Of a stretch of 64,000 nucleotides of DNA, positions 22,575 through 30,483 are shown in pieces (within the stretch, counting starts at the first letter, position 1; each line of letters starts with the position of its first letter). The notes beneath the pieces are model-generated. The model did not search any database, had not been told where the DNA came from, and saw only the letters and a list, made by a program, of their open reading frames with translations. Source of the stretch: Saccharofermentans sp. Its GTDB lineage: Bacteria > Bacillota > Clostridia > Saccharofermentanales > Saccharofermentanaceae. Position numbers and translations under genes: made by a program. The DNA is taken from NCBI GenBank assembly GCA_024403695.1, contig JAKSRI010000004.1:62001-126000 (forward strand), read 5' to 3'.

Positions 22575-25058
22575 ATGGAAAAGTTTAATGTTACAGGTAT
22601 GACCTGTTCTGCGTGTCAGGCACACGTGGAGAAAGCGGTCAATAAAGTTCCCGGTGTAGAGAAGGTGGAAGTTTCCCTTCTCACTAATTCTATGCAGGTA
22701 GAGGGAACAGCGTCTTCTGATGCCATAATTAAGGCAGTAGTAGCTGCCGGCTATGGTGCCAGCCTTAAGGACGCACCCAAGAATTCAGAAACAAAAGAAG
22801 AAACATCTGAAGTTTCCATTATGGTTCGCCGTCTTATCCTGTCCGTTATTTTCCTTGTAGTTCTTATGTATATTTCCATGGGTCATAACATGCTGGGCTG
22901 GCCGGTTCCATCTTTTCTCGTGCATAACCATCTAGGCCTCGCGACCCTTCAGATGCTGCTTTGCATCATTATCCTATATATAAACAAGAAGTTCTTTATC
23001 TCTGGAACCAAGTCCGTGCTTAATGGCGCTCCTAACATGGACACACTGGTTGCCATGGGATCCGGTGTGAGCTTTCTTTGGTCACTTTTCATCTTCTTTA
23101 AGATGACGGTAATGGTCACTAATGGTGCCACCAATATGGATCTCATGGACCTTTACCATAATTCGCTATACTTCGAATCAGCGGCCACAATCCCTGCGTT
23201 AATTACAGTAGGTAAGACCTTGGAGGCTTATTCCAAGGGACGCACAACGGATGCCCTTAAAGCTCTCATGAAGCTTGCTCCAAACAGCGCCAGTGTGGAA
23301 CGTGACGGCGAGATTATCGAGGTGGCGATCGAAGACGTGGTTGTGGGTGACATTGTGGTGGTTAAGCCAGGCGAGTCCTTCCCAGTGGATGGAGACATCA
23401 TAGAGGGTTCTACATCAGCAGATGAATCTGCTCTTACAGGTGAGTCTATGCCGGTGGATAAAACGGTAGGTGACAGTGTAAGTGCGGCTACCATTAATAC
23501 AACAGGTTTCGTAAGAATTCGTGCTACCAAAGTGGGTGGTGACACTGCTTTTTCTAAAATTGTGCAGATGGTTACTGACGCGTCTTCGTCCAAGGCGCCA
23601 ATTGCTAGAATTGCTGACAAGGTGTCTGGCGTTTTCGTGCCAGCGGTAATTGTTATCGCACTTATTACGGCTGTTTGCTGGCTGACAATTGGTCATGCTA
23701 CAACTGCAGTTGCATTGGAGCGTGCCATCGCGGTGCTGGTAATTTCGTGCCCTTGCGCGCTTGGTCTGGCGACACCGGTTGCCATTATGGTGGGAAACGG
23801 CGTTGGTGCCCGTCACGGAATACTTTTCAAGAATGGTGAGGCCCTGGAAACGGCAGGCCGCACGAAAGTGGTGGCCCTTGATAAAACCGGCACTATCACT
23901 AAGGGTCAGCCTCAGGTAACTGATGTAATTCCTGCGGAGGGGGTATCTTCTGAGACGTTACTTAAGATGGCGTATGCGCTCGAGAGTAAGAGTGAGCATC
24001 CGTTGGCGAAAGCTATCGTGGAGTATGCAGTTAACAAAAAAATTAAGCTGACTAATGTGGATGGGTTCGAGGTGCTTCCTGGCAATGGTCTTCGCGGTAA
24101 GATAGATGACAGAGAAGTGTTCGCGGGTTCTTCTAAATTTATCTCCACTATGGTTACAGTGGATGCTGCTAAGTTAGATACTCTTTCCAAGCAGGGTAAG
24201 ACACCAATGTGTTTTGTGGTTGATGGCAGGTTTTACGGAATAATTGCGGCTTCAGATGTGGTGCGTGAGGACTCTGTAGAGGCTATTTCCAAACTTAAAA
24301 AACTTGGCATTTCTGTAGCGATGGTAACAGGTGATAATGAGTTGACGGCCATGAGCATTGCCAGTCAGGTTGGAATTGATCGTGTTCTGGCAGGCGTTCT
24401 TCCTGAGGGGAAGTCCGATGCGATTAATGATCTTCGAGTTCTGGGAAAGGTAGCCATGGTTGGTGATGGTATTAACGATGCGCCAGCTCTTACTGCAGCT
24501 GATACAGGAATGGCAATTGGAGCTGGTACAGATGTAGCTATTGATTCTGCTGATGTGGTTCTTATGGGGTCACATCTGACTGATGCGGTTAATGCAGTTC
24601 GTCTGTCAAAGGCAACACTTCGTAACATCCACCAGAATCTATTCTGGGCTTTCGGATACAATGTGCTGCTTATTCCTATGGCGGCAGGCGTTTATCCAGG
24701 AATTACTATTAATCCTATGTGGGGTGCGGCGGCTATGGCACTGTCCAGTTTCTGCGTATGCATGAACGCATTAAGACTTAATCTTATTAAGCTTGATAAA
24801 TATGAAGAAGAAAACAAAAAAACAATTAAAAAATCGGAGGAAACAAAAATGGAAAAGACAATCGTTATCGAAGGTATGATGTGTCCAATGTGTGAGAAGC
24901 ACACTCGTGAGGCTCTTGATGCTATCTCTGGCGTAGAGGTTAAATCTGTATCTCACGCTGACAATAAGGCTGTTGTTGAAGTTACAGGCGACGTTACTGA
25001 TGAGGCTCTCATGACTGCAGTTAACGGTGCAGGTTACAAGGCAATCGAGGTTAAGTAA
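22575..25058 (+). CDS. copA: Copper-exporting P1B-type ATPase with a C-terminal CopZ-like domain in frame
   Basis: Membrane ATPase that exports Cu(I). An N-terminal heavy-metal domain has MTCSAC (Cys11, Cys14); about eight membrane segments; the actuator loop with SALTGESMPVDK; the CPC ion site in ISCPCALGLATP (about 392-394); the phosphorylation site Asp436 in DKTGTI; the nucleotide hinge VGDGINDAPAL. The ATPase proper ends near residue 740. In the present frame it continues through a Lys/Glu-rich link into a second heavy-metal domain with MMCPMC at about 766-771, total 827 residues. This junction holds an A7 tract (24816-24822), a TAA in the -1 frame (24827-24829) and a full ribosome site plus ATG for a free CopZ, so two proteins may be the real products. 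No Shine-Dalgarno precedes ATG 22575. Confidence 0.95.
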   Translation: MEKFNVTGMTCSACQAHVEKAVNKVPGVEKVEVSLLTNSMQVEGTASSDAIIKAVVAAGYGASLKDAPKNSETKEETSEVSIMVRRLILSVIFLVVLMYISMGHNMLGWPVPSFLVHNHLGLATLQMLLCIIILYINKKFFISGTKSVLNGAPNMDTLVAMGSGVSFLWSLFIFFKMTVMVTNGATNMDLMDLYHNSLYFESAATIPALITVGKTLEAYSKGRTTDALKALMKLAPNSASVERDGEIIEVAIEDVVVGDIVVVKPGESFPVDGDIIEGSTSADESALTGESMPVDKTVGDSVSAATINTTGFVRIRATKVGGDTAFSKIVQMVTDASSSKAPIARIADKVSGVFVPAVIVIALITAVCWLTIGHATTAVALERAIAVLVISCPCALGLATPVAIMVGNGVGARHGILFKNGEALETAGRTKVVALDKTGTITKGQPQVTDVIPAEGVSSETLLKMAYALESKSEHPLAKAIVEYAVNKKIKLTNVDGFEVLPGNGLRGKIDDREVFAGSSKFISTMVTVDAAKLDTLSKQGKTPMCFVVDGRFYGIIAASDVVREDSVEAISKLKKLGISVAMVTGDNELTAMSIASQVGIDRVLAGVLPEGKSDAINDLRVLGKVAMVGDGINDAPALTAADTGMAIGAGTDVAIDSADVVLMGSHLTDAVNAVRLSKATLRNIHQNLFWAFGYNVLLIPMAAGVYPGITINPMWGAAAMALSSFCVCMNALRLNLIKLDKYEEENKKTIKKSEETKMEKTIVIEGMMCPMCEKHTREALDAISGVEVKSVSHADNKAVVEVTGDVTDEALMTAVNGAGYKAIEVK
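24816..24829 (+). other. A7 homopolymer and -1 frame stop at the copA/copZ junction
   Basis: Zero frame reads AAA AAA ACA ATT AAA. One extra A, or a -1 slip on the tract, gives AAA AAA AAC AAT TAA, which ends the ATPase at 24829, 6 bases before the GGAGG of copZ. The site suits phase variation, programmed slippage or a homopolymer sequencing error. Confidence 0.6.
24849..25058 (+). CDS. copZ: CopZ-like copper chaperone, internal in-frame start within copA
   Basis: A 69-residue heavy-metal-associated domain, MEKTIVIEGMMCPMCEKHTR, with the Cu(I)-binding MCPMC. GGAGG at 24836-24840 lies 8 bases before ATG 24849, an ideal ribosome site placed inside the long copA frame, so free chaperone should be made whether or not the ATPase reads through. 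A soluble CopZ passes Cu(I) to CopA and to the CsoR repressor. Its stop overlaps the csoR start (TAATG). The alternative, that it is only a C-terminal domain of CopA, is weakened by the ribosome site. Confidence 0.75.
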   Translation: MEKTIVIEGMMCPMCEKHTREALDAISGVEVKSVSHADNKAVVEVTGDVTDEALMTAVNGAGYKAIEVK

Positions 25059-25354
25059 TGGCTGATTGCTGTAAACATAAGAAAGATCCTCGAAGTGAGG
25101 AGGATATTAAGAAAATAGTTAACCGCCTTAACCGTATCGAAGGTCAGATAGGTGGTATTCGTAAGATGGTGGAGGACAATCGCTATTGTCCAGAAATTAT
25201 TACTCAGGTTAGTGCGGTTCAGTCCAGTCTTAATTCACTTACCAAAGAGATTATGGCGACACATATTAAGTCCTGTGTTGTAGATGATATCAAGGCAGGG
25301 AAAATTGAGGCCGTTGATGAGCTATGTGAACTTTTGAAGAAGACGATGAAGTAA
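25058..25354 (+). CDS. csoR: CsoR-family copper-sensing repressor
   Basis: All-helical repressor of 98 residues. The DNA-facing helix region reads NRLNRIEGQIGGIRKM, and the Cu(I) ligands Cys44, His69 and Cys73 keep the exact Cys-25-His-4-Cys spacing of CsoR, which separates it from formaldehyde-sensing FrmR and nickel-sensing RcnR relatives. The N-terminal MADCCKHKK adds two further cysteines and a histidine. It overlaps the copZ stop by one base and is co-transcribed with copA. The operator at 22547-22563 is its likely target. Confidence 0.92.
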   Translation: MADCCKHKKDPRSEEDIKKIVNRLNRIEGQIGGIRKMVEDNRYCPEIITQVSAVQSSLNSLTKEIMATHIKSCVVDDIKAGKIEAVDELCELLKKTMK

Positions 25355-25407
25355 AAAATGTGATAAAATAAACAATGTAAAAATTTATATTTTGGAGGTA
25401 CAGTCCC

Positions 25408-25947
25408 ATGGCTAATAAGTACGCAGGTACTAAGACAGAGAAGAACCTCGAGGCAGCTTTTGCAGGTGAGTCTCAGGCTCGTAATAAGTACACATATTTT
25501 GCTTCTAAGGCAAAGAAGGAGGGATATGAGCAGATCGCTGCTATGTTCCTTAAGACAGCTGATAACGAGAAGGAGCACGCAAAGATGTGGTTCAAGGAGC
25601 TCGGTGGAATTGGTAATACAATCGAGAACTTGAATGCTGCAGCTGATGGTGAGAATTTCGAGTGGACAGATATGTATGAGCAGTTCGCTAAGGACGCTGA
25701 GGAAGAGGGATTTGCTGATCTCGCTGCTAAGTTCAGAGGCGTTGCTGCTATCGAGAAGAATCACGAGGAGAGATATCGTGCACTTCTTTCTAACGTAGAG
25801 GCTCAGCAGGTATTTGCTAAGAGCGAGGTTAAGGTATGGGAGTGCCGTAACTGTGGTCACATCTGTGTTGGTACAAACGCTCCTGAGATCTGCCCAGTAT
25901 GCGCTCACCCACAGGCTTACTTTGAGGTAGAGGCTAAGAACTATTAA
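25408..25947 (+). CDS. Rubrerythrin
   Basis: Non-haem diiron peroxidase that reduces hydrogen peroxide in anaerobes. The ferritin-like four-helix domain carries Glu21, the pair Glu54/His57 in DNEKEHAKM, and Glu116/His119 in [12 protein letters not shown]-terminal rubredoxin-like site binds iron through Cys146/149 (CRNCGH) and Cys162/165 ([11 protein letters not shown]). At 179 residues it is of standard size. GGAGG stands 10 bases before the ATG. It is monocistronic with a strong terminator. Electron donors (rubredoxin, NADH:rubredoxin reductase) are not in the window. Confidence 0.95.
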   Translation: MANKYAGTKTEKNLEAAFAGESQARNKYTYFASKAKKEGYEQIAAMFLKTADNEKEHAKMWFKELGGIGNTIENLNAAADGENFEWTDMYEQFAKDAEEEGFADLAAKFRGVAAIEKNHEERYRALLSNVEAQQVFAKSEVKVWECRNCGHICVGTNAPEICPVCAHPQAYFEVEAKNY

Positions 25948-25975
25948 TTAGTTTGAATACTACTTGTAATTTGCG

Positions 25976-26018
25976 CCGCATTTTCTGGTGTTTAACCAGG
26001 GAATGCGGTGTTTTATTT
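25976..26018 (+). terminator. Terminator of the rubrerythrin gene
   Basis: Thirteen-base stem 25976-25988 / 25996-26008 with two G-U pairs, loop TGTTTAA, followed by TGTTTTATTT. Confidence 0.85.
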
Positions 26019-26080
26019 ACTTATAAGCTTTATGAGTGTATTATTGCTATGTTTTAAATTATGGAAGCAAAGGTAAATAT

Positions 26081-26917
26081 ATGGGAAATATTACTGAGAA
26101 ATTTGATAACGGCGGCTCCCGTGTTGCTATTAATTTTGCCAAGAGAATAGTAGTTAAGGTTGGTACATCTTCTCTTACATATGAGAATGGCAAGATGAAT
26201 TTTGGTAACATCGATAAGCTTTGTCGTGCTATCGCTGACTTGTGGAATAGTGGCAAGGAAGTTGTACTTGTAACTTCTGGTGCTATCGGAGTTGGAATCG
26301 GATGCCTTAAGCTTACAGAGCGTCCATCTGAGACTCGTGATAAGCAGGCCGTAGCTGCAGTTGGTCAGTGTGAGCTTATGAATATCTATTCCAGAAGTTT
26401 TGCTGAGTATCAGTACAACTGTGGACAGATTCTTCTCACTCGTGATGATCTTACAGATCGTCTTACACGTTCTAACATCATGAACACAATGGAGGCTCTT
26501 CTCGAGCGTAATATCATCCCTATAATTAATGAGAACGACTCTGTATCCACACGAGAGATTATTCATAATGGTACATTCGGTGATAACGATACATTGTCTG
26601 CTCATGTAGCTTGTCTTATTAATGCGGATCTCCTTATTATTCTTTCCGACATTGATGGTCTCTATGATGACAATCCACGTGAGAATCCTGATGCTAAGCG
26701 TATTTCTTATGTAGATGAGATTACTGACGAGATGCTCGGCTTTTCTCAGGGTGCTGGAAGCAAGCTCGGCACAGGCGGTATGTACACAAAGGTTACAGCT
26801 ATGCAGAGAGTTACAAGCAATGGAATTAACGGTGTAATCGCTGATAGTTCTGAGCCACAGGTTCTCGAGAGAATCATCAGCCAGGAAGATATCGGAACAT
26901 TCTTCGCAGCTAAGTAA
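26081..26917 (+). CDS. proB: Glutamate 5-kinase, short form without PUA domain
   Basis: First enzyme of proline synthesis, phosphorylating glutamate to gamma-glutamyl phosphate. Amino-acid-kinase fold: AKRIVVKVGTSSLTYENG, VLVTSGAIGVGIG, IPIINENDSVS, FGDNDTLSAHVA, ILSDIDGLYDDNP and GTGGMYTKVTAM are all present. It has 278 residues, ending straight after the kinase domain, so the C-terminal PUA domain of longer ProB proteins is absent, as in several Firmicutes. ATG 26081 is chosen (AAAGGT just upstream) over the GTG at 26036. proA is not adjacent, which is unusual; the gene stands alone between terminators. Confidence 0.9.
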   Translation: MGNITEKFDNGGSRVAINFAKRIVVKVGTSSLTYENGKMNFGNIDKLCRAIADLWNSGKEVVLVTSGAIGVGIGCLKLTERPSETRDKQAVAAVGQCELMNIYSRSFAEYQYNCGQILLTRDDLTDRLTRSNIMNTMEALLERNIIPIINENDSVSTREIIHNGTFGDNDTLSAHVACLINADLLIILSDIDGLYDDNPRENPDAKRISYVDEITDEMLGFSQGAGSKLGTGGMYTKVTAMQRVTSNGINGVIADSSEPQVLERIISQEDIGTFFAAK

Positions 26918-26941
26918 TATTTAATTATTCTGATTATTTGA

Positions 26942-26966
26942 AAGCGTCCTTCGGGGCGCTTTTTAT
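26942..26966 (+). terminator. Terminator of proB
   Basis: AAGCGTCC (26942-26949), UUCG tetraloop, GGGCGCTT (26954-26961), T-run. A classical intrinsic terminator. Confidence 0.9.
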
Positions 26967-27017
26967 TTGTTTCTGCTTAAATTATAGAGTCGCTTGTTAT
27001 TGGATAAACAATAAAAA

Positions 27018-27071
27018 TTTATCGTAAAACGATAAAAAGTTGTTGCAAAACAAAAATGAAGGGTGTATAGT
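27018..27071 (+). promoter_or_regulatory. Promoter and palindrome of the DUF2975/XRE operon
   Basis: TTTATCG-TAAAA-CGATAAA (27018-27036) is a perfect 7-5-7 palindrome, 6 bases before the promoter TTGCAA (27043-27048), 17 bases, TATAGT (27066-27071). The XRE protein encoded second in the operon is the likely binder (inference). Confidence 0.65.
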
Positions 27072-27118
27072 ACAACCATGATGATCGTCACACAACTCAT
27101 ATTAGGAGGATAGAAATA

Positions 27119-27574
27119 ATGGAAAAGACTAACAACACAATTATTAGATGGACAAAAATCGCGACAGCTTTATTTATTGCACTGGTGATGGTAATGGATG
27201 CAGTAGCATTGATTGTTGCAAAGTACATTAGCTACGTATGGGCACTTAAGACAGACAATTTGTCAGTTGGAATTATTGCAGGTTCCATTTACGTAGGAAC
27301 AATCGCAGGTTATGTAATTCTTGTAAGCGTTTATAAGTTGCTCTCTAACATGGAAAAGGATCAGGTATTTGAGAAGAAGAACACAAAGCTTATGTCAGTT
27401 ATGGTTTGGGGACTGATTGGTGCAGGTGTATGTGCAATCGTTGGCGGATTCGTATGGGAAGGTTCCTTCTGCCTTACAATCGCAGCATGGTTCATGGCTC
27501 TCATCGTTCTTTCTGTTAAGGTAGTCTTCGATAAGGCTATCGACATGAAGGCAGAGCTCGATCTCACAATCTGA
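27119..27574 (+). CDS. DUF2975 membrane protein
   Basis: Protein of 151 residues with four hydrophobic segments (about 12-35, 48-72, 90-110, 116-135), the usual DUF2975 layout, and the conserved loop NMEKDQVFEKKNTKLM between the second and third. It is paired with a 67-residue XRE regulator 19 bases downstream, a very common arrangement in Firmicutes. AGGAGG precedes the ATG. The molecular role of DUF2975 is unknown; membrane-linked control of its XRE partner is only a guess. Confidence 0.85.
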   Translation: MEKTNNTIIRWTKIATALFIALVMVMDAVALIVAKYISYVWALKTDNLSVGIIAGSIYVGTIAGYVILVSVYKLLSNMEKDQVFEKKNTKLMSVMVWGLIGAGVCAIVGGFVWEGSFCLTIAAWFMALIVLSVKVVFDKAIDMKAELDLTI

Positions 27575-27593
27575 TGAAAGGAGGCATATATTT

Positions 27594-27797
27594 ATGATCG
27601 TTATTAATCTTGATGTAGTAATGGCACAGCGTAAGATGGCCTCCAAGGATTTGGCTGAGGGCCTCGGCATCACTCAGGCGAACCTGTCAATTCTTAAGAA
27701 TCAGAAGGCTAAGGCCATTAGATTAGAAACACTGGATAGTCTGTGCAGAATTCTTAACTGCCAGCCAGGAGATATTCTCGAGTATAGAGAAGAGTAA
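27594..27797 (+). CDS. Small XRE-family regulator (YozG-like)
   Basis: A 67-residue protein that is almost only a helix-turn-helix: ASKDLAEGLGITQANLSIL followed by RLETLDSLCRILNCQPGDIL. This is the YozG-type partner of DUF2975 proteins. AAAGGAGG precedes the start region; MIVINLDVVMAQRKM has a second possible Met at residue 10, but the first ATG suits the family. The palindrome at 27018-27036 is its probable operator. Confidence 0.88.
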   Translation: MIVINLDVVMAQRKMASKDLAEGLGITQANLSILKNQKAKAIRLETLDSLCRILNCQPGDILEYREE

Positions 27798-27810
27798 TTA
27801 GGAGAACCCC

Positions 27811-29088
27811 ATGGAAAATACAACAAAGTTTAAAAGGTCAGGAATTTTCCTGGCCTATCCTGCAGCATACCTTTTTTGCCGTAATTTCTTCACTGATTTT
27901 GAGAGCAGAATCGCAGAAACAATAATGATGATTCTGATTACACTTGCCTTCATCGGCCTTACAGAACTCGTAATAAGAGGACGTGGCAAGACTCCAACTA
28001 AGGAGGGTCGTTTCTGGGAAGCAATCGCACTTGGTGTGGCAGCTACAATAACGATTGCACCTATTCAGGCATATTCCGGCTTTGGATGGTTTCTGTGCAT
28101 CGTGTATATTGCCGTAACAGCTGGTGGCGCGCTTCTTCAGGGCGAGACAGGAAAGTATTTTGTCAGAGATTTTGCCATGGGATTTTGCAACCCTGTAACA
28201 AGCTTTTCAAAGTGGTTTGACGATGCCCAGGCCGTTACAAAAGAAGTTAGTCAGAAGAAGAGTTCAGCTACGGTTATGGGTGCGATTCTTGCCAGTGGCA
28301 TTTTATTTATAATTCTTATCGCTGCATTTATCACACTTTGTGATCTTGATAGTAATTTTGAGGTAATTGGAAGTAAGCTTCTCTCACTTCTTAATTACCT
28401 GGATATAGATACTTTTGCCACAATTTTTGCTAGTGCTATTTTTGCTATCCCTGTATCAGTTGGTGCATATGCACTCCTCGGAGGATGCGCAGACACAAAT
28501 AAGGAAACATTGGCAGAATCACTTGTTAAGCTCGAGGATGCATCAGCCAAGCGACGTGCAGTTGGCGCTACTGTGTTTAATGTTTTTATCGGCCTGTTCA
28601 ACATCCTGTATGTAACTTTCTTCGTTACACACGGAACAACAATTTTTAAGGTATTAGAAGGAAAAGCTCCAGATGGAATGCTTATAGCAGATTATGCCAG
28701 AGATGGTTTCTTTAATCTGGTTTTTATCATGATTCTTAACAGCCTTGTTTACCTGGTGGTTTATAACTTCCAGAAAAAGGCAGAGGACGGTAGTTTTCAG
28801 AAGTCCACAAGAGTGCTCCTTAATATTCTTATGGTGGTGACAGTAGTTTTTGCTTTGTTGTCCCTTGGAAGACTTGCACTTTATTTCGCCACATATGGTT
28901 ACACCCCTAAGCGTCTTATGGCAATCTGGGGCACGGTAATTATGACCCTGGCTTCGATTATAATTATGGTCTCTACTAACGGTCACAAGTCATCAAAGAA
29001 TTGGGCGAAATTTTGGATTCTTTTCACAGCGGTAAGTTACGTTGTTATCTGTGTTGTGGCAGGAATCTTGATGGCAGTGGGTGCATAA
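27811..29088 (+). CDS. Polytopic membrane protein, possibly DUF4153/DUF4173-related
   Basis: A 425-residue protein with about ten hydrophobic segments and short loops, no catalytic motif that I recognise. Middle stretches such as GYCADTN-like and ALLGGCADTNKETLAESL and the repeated pairing of helices resemble DUF4153-type membrane proteins, but this match is uncertain. It starts 13 bases after the XRE gene with AGGAG upstream and completes the DUF2975-XRE operon. Function unknown. Confidence 0.6.
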   Translation: MENTTKFKRSGIFLAYPAAYLFCRNFFTDFESRIAETIMMILITLAFIGLTELVIRGRGKTPTKEGRFWEAIALGVAATITIAPIQAYSGFGWFLCIVYIAVTAGGALLQGETGKYFVRDFAMGFCNPVTSFSKWFDDAQAVTKEVSQKKSSATVMGAILASGILFIILIAAFITLCDLDSNFEVIGSKLLSLLNYLDIDTFATIFASAIFAIPVSVGAYALLGGCADTNKETLAESLVKLEDASAKRRAVGATVFNVFIGLFNILYVTFFVTHGTTIFKVLEGKAPDGMLIADYARDGFFNLVFIMILNSLVYLVVYNFQKKAEDGSFQKSTRVLLNILMVVTVVFALLSLGRLALYFATYGYTPKRLMAIWGTVIMTLASIIIMVSTNGHKSSKNWAKFWILFTAVSYVVICVVAGILMAVGA

Positions 29089-29098
29089 TATTTCTTCT

Positions 29099-29134
29099 CG
29101 GGTCTAGTGCTATAATAAATCTAGCAAAGACCCG
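29099..29134 (+). promoter_or_regulatory. Asparaginase promoter inside an inverted repeat
   Basis: CGGGTCT (29099-29105) and AGACCCG (29128-29134) flank an extended -10 TGCTATAAT (TGC 29108-29110, TATAAT 29111-29116). No clear -35 is seen. The repeat brackets the start point and could be an operator; the right arm ends next to the ribosome site GAAGGAG. Confidence 0.55.
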
Positions 29135-29146
29135 AAGGAGATTTAC

Positions 29147-30079
29147 ATGAAGAAGATTTTGGTTTGCTGCCTCGGAGGCACTATTGGTTCCAAAGTAAAT
29201 GAAGACGGTGTTATTAAGCTGTCAGCCACACTCGATAAGAGCTTTTTTGATAAGATGCGCATAAAGGCAGAGTACGAGATAGTTACTCCAATCGTATATT
29301 CTTCTGAGAATGCAGATATTAAATACTACAAAGAGGCACTTAAGGGAATTCTTAAGGCTGCGCAGGACGTTATGCCTGATGCGGTTCTGGTACTTCATGG
29401 TACAGATTCCATGGCACATTTTACTCACATGGCGCACCGAGTGCTCTCATTTATGAATCTTCCACTTATTGTCACAGGTGCGAAATATCCACCAGAAGAT
29501 CCACATAGTGATGCAGTTCGTAACGTGAAGTTCGCGCTGGAACTGTTGTCTGCAGCGATTGACAGCCGCAGTGGCTCCTTGACATTCGGTCTTGTATATT
29601 CAGATGCATTTATGGGACAGGCAACTTTTGTTCAGGCTGCTAAGGTTATGGATTCAGATTTTTCTGGTGAATATAAGAAGTTCGCAGGTATGCCACAGAT
29701 TGAGCCATTGGAAAGAGAAGAGGCAGAGGCGTTCTTGGCATCCGATAAGGAGCCCAAAGTTCTCACCATTCCAGATATTCCAGGATTCCCATACGATACT
29801 ATCGATCCTTCAAAATACAATGCAATTCTTGTGGAGGCATATCATTCAGGAACCCAGAATTCCAAGTCTTTACCAGTGCTTGTAAAGAATGCATCTTCAA
29901 AGGGCGTTAAGTGCTATTTGGCACCAGTTCATTCAACTCATATGAAGAATGCAGGAGGCAAATCCAAAGATGCGCCATATGATAGTGAGATTGTATTGCA
30001 GGAGGCAGGCATTATTCCACTTTGTGATATGCCATTTATCAGTGCCTGGGCTCAGGTAATAATCGAGTGCTGTAAGTGA
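29147..30079 (+). CDS. L-asparaginase, type I-like
   Basis: Hydrolyses asparagine to aspartate and ammonia. The first catalytic threonine is in CLGGTIGS (residues 9-15) and the second in VLHGTDSMAHF (HGTDS at 84-88), with the catalytic Lys probably in TGAKYPPEDPHSDAVRN. The 310-residue length suits a cytoplasmic type I enzyme, and no signal peptide is present. GAAGGAG stands upstream. A VOC-family gene follows 9 bases later in the same transcript; the link between the two is not evident. Confidence 0.88.
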   Translation: MKKILVCCLGGTIGSKVNEDGVIKLSATLDKSFFDKMRIKAEYEIVTPIVYSSENADIKYYKEALKGILKAAQDVMPDAVLVLHGTDSMAHFTHMAHRVLSFMNLPLIVTGAKYPPEDPHSDAVRNVKFALELLSAAIDSRSGSLTFGLVYSDAFMGQATFVQAAKVMDSDFSGEYKKFAGMPQIEPLEREEAEAFLASDKEPKVLTIPDIPGFPYDTIDPSKYNAILVEAYHSGTQNSKSLPVLVKNASSKGVKCYLAPVHSTHMKNAGGKSKDAPYDSEIVLQEAGIIPLCDMPFISAWAQVIIECCK

Positions 30080-30088
30080 GGAATAAAT

Positions 30089-30472
30089 ATGAGTTTAGTT
30101 AAGGGTATTCACCACGTATCAATGAAGACAAGTTCTCCTGAGGAGTTCGAGAAAGTAGTGAGCTTTTACCGCGACACTCTTGGACTTACAGTAGCCAGAA
30201 CCTGGGAGGCTGGAATTATGTTTGATACAGGTGATGGCATAATCGAGTTTTTTAAGAATGGCGATGAAACTAAGCCTCAGGGTGCCATTAGACATTTTGC
30301 TTTTGCTACAGATGATGTGGATGCATGCGTAAAGGCTGTTACTGAAGCGGGTTATGAGTTTTTTGACGGACCACGTGATGTTGTAATCCCATCTGATCCA
30401 GGATATCCAATTCGTGTTGCATTTTGTCATGGCCCTCTCGGTGAGGATATCGAGTTCTTCCAGGAAAGATAA
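30089..30472 (+). CDS. VOC (glyoxalase/dioxygenase superfamily) metalloprotein
   Basis: A 127-residue protein with two beta-alpha-beta-beta-beta modules. Metal ligands in the glyoxalase I pattern are His8 or His9 (GIHHVSM), Glu53 (GIIEFF), His69 (AIRHFAF) and Glu122 (DIEFFQER). This order fits lactoylglutathione lyase-like enzymes, but the VOC family is broad and the substrate cannot be told. It is co-transcribed with the asparaginase and converges with feoB, whose stop lies 11 bases away; no clear terminator lies between. Confidence 0.85.
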   Translation: MSLVKGIHHVSMKTSSPEEFEKVVSFYRDTLGLTVARTWEAGIMFDTGDGIIEFFKNGDETKPQGAIRHFAFATDDVDACVKAVTEAGYEFFDGPRDVVIPSDPGYPIRVAFCHGPLGEDIEFFQER

Positions 30473-30483
30473 AGGAAAGATAA

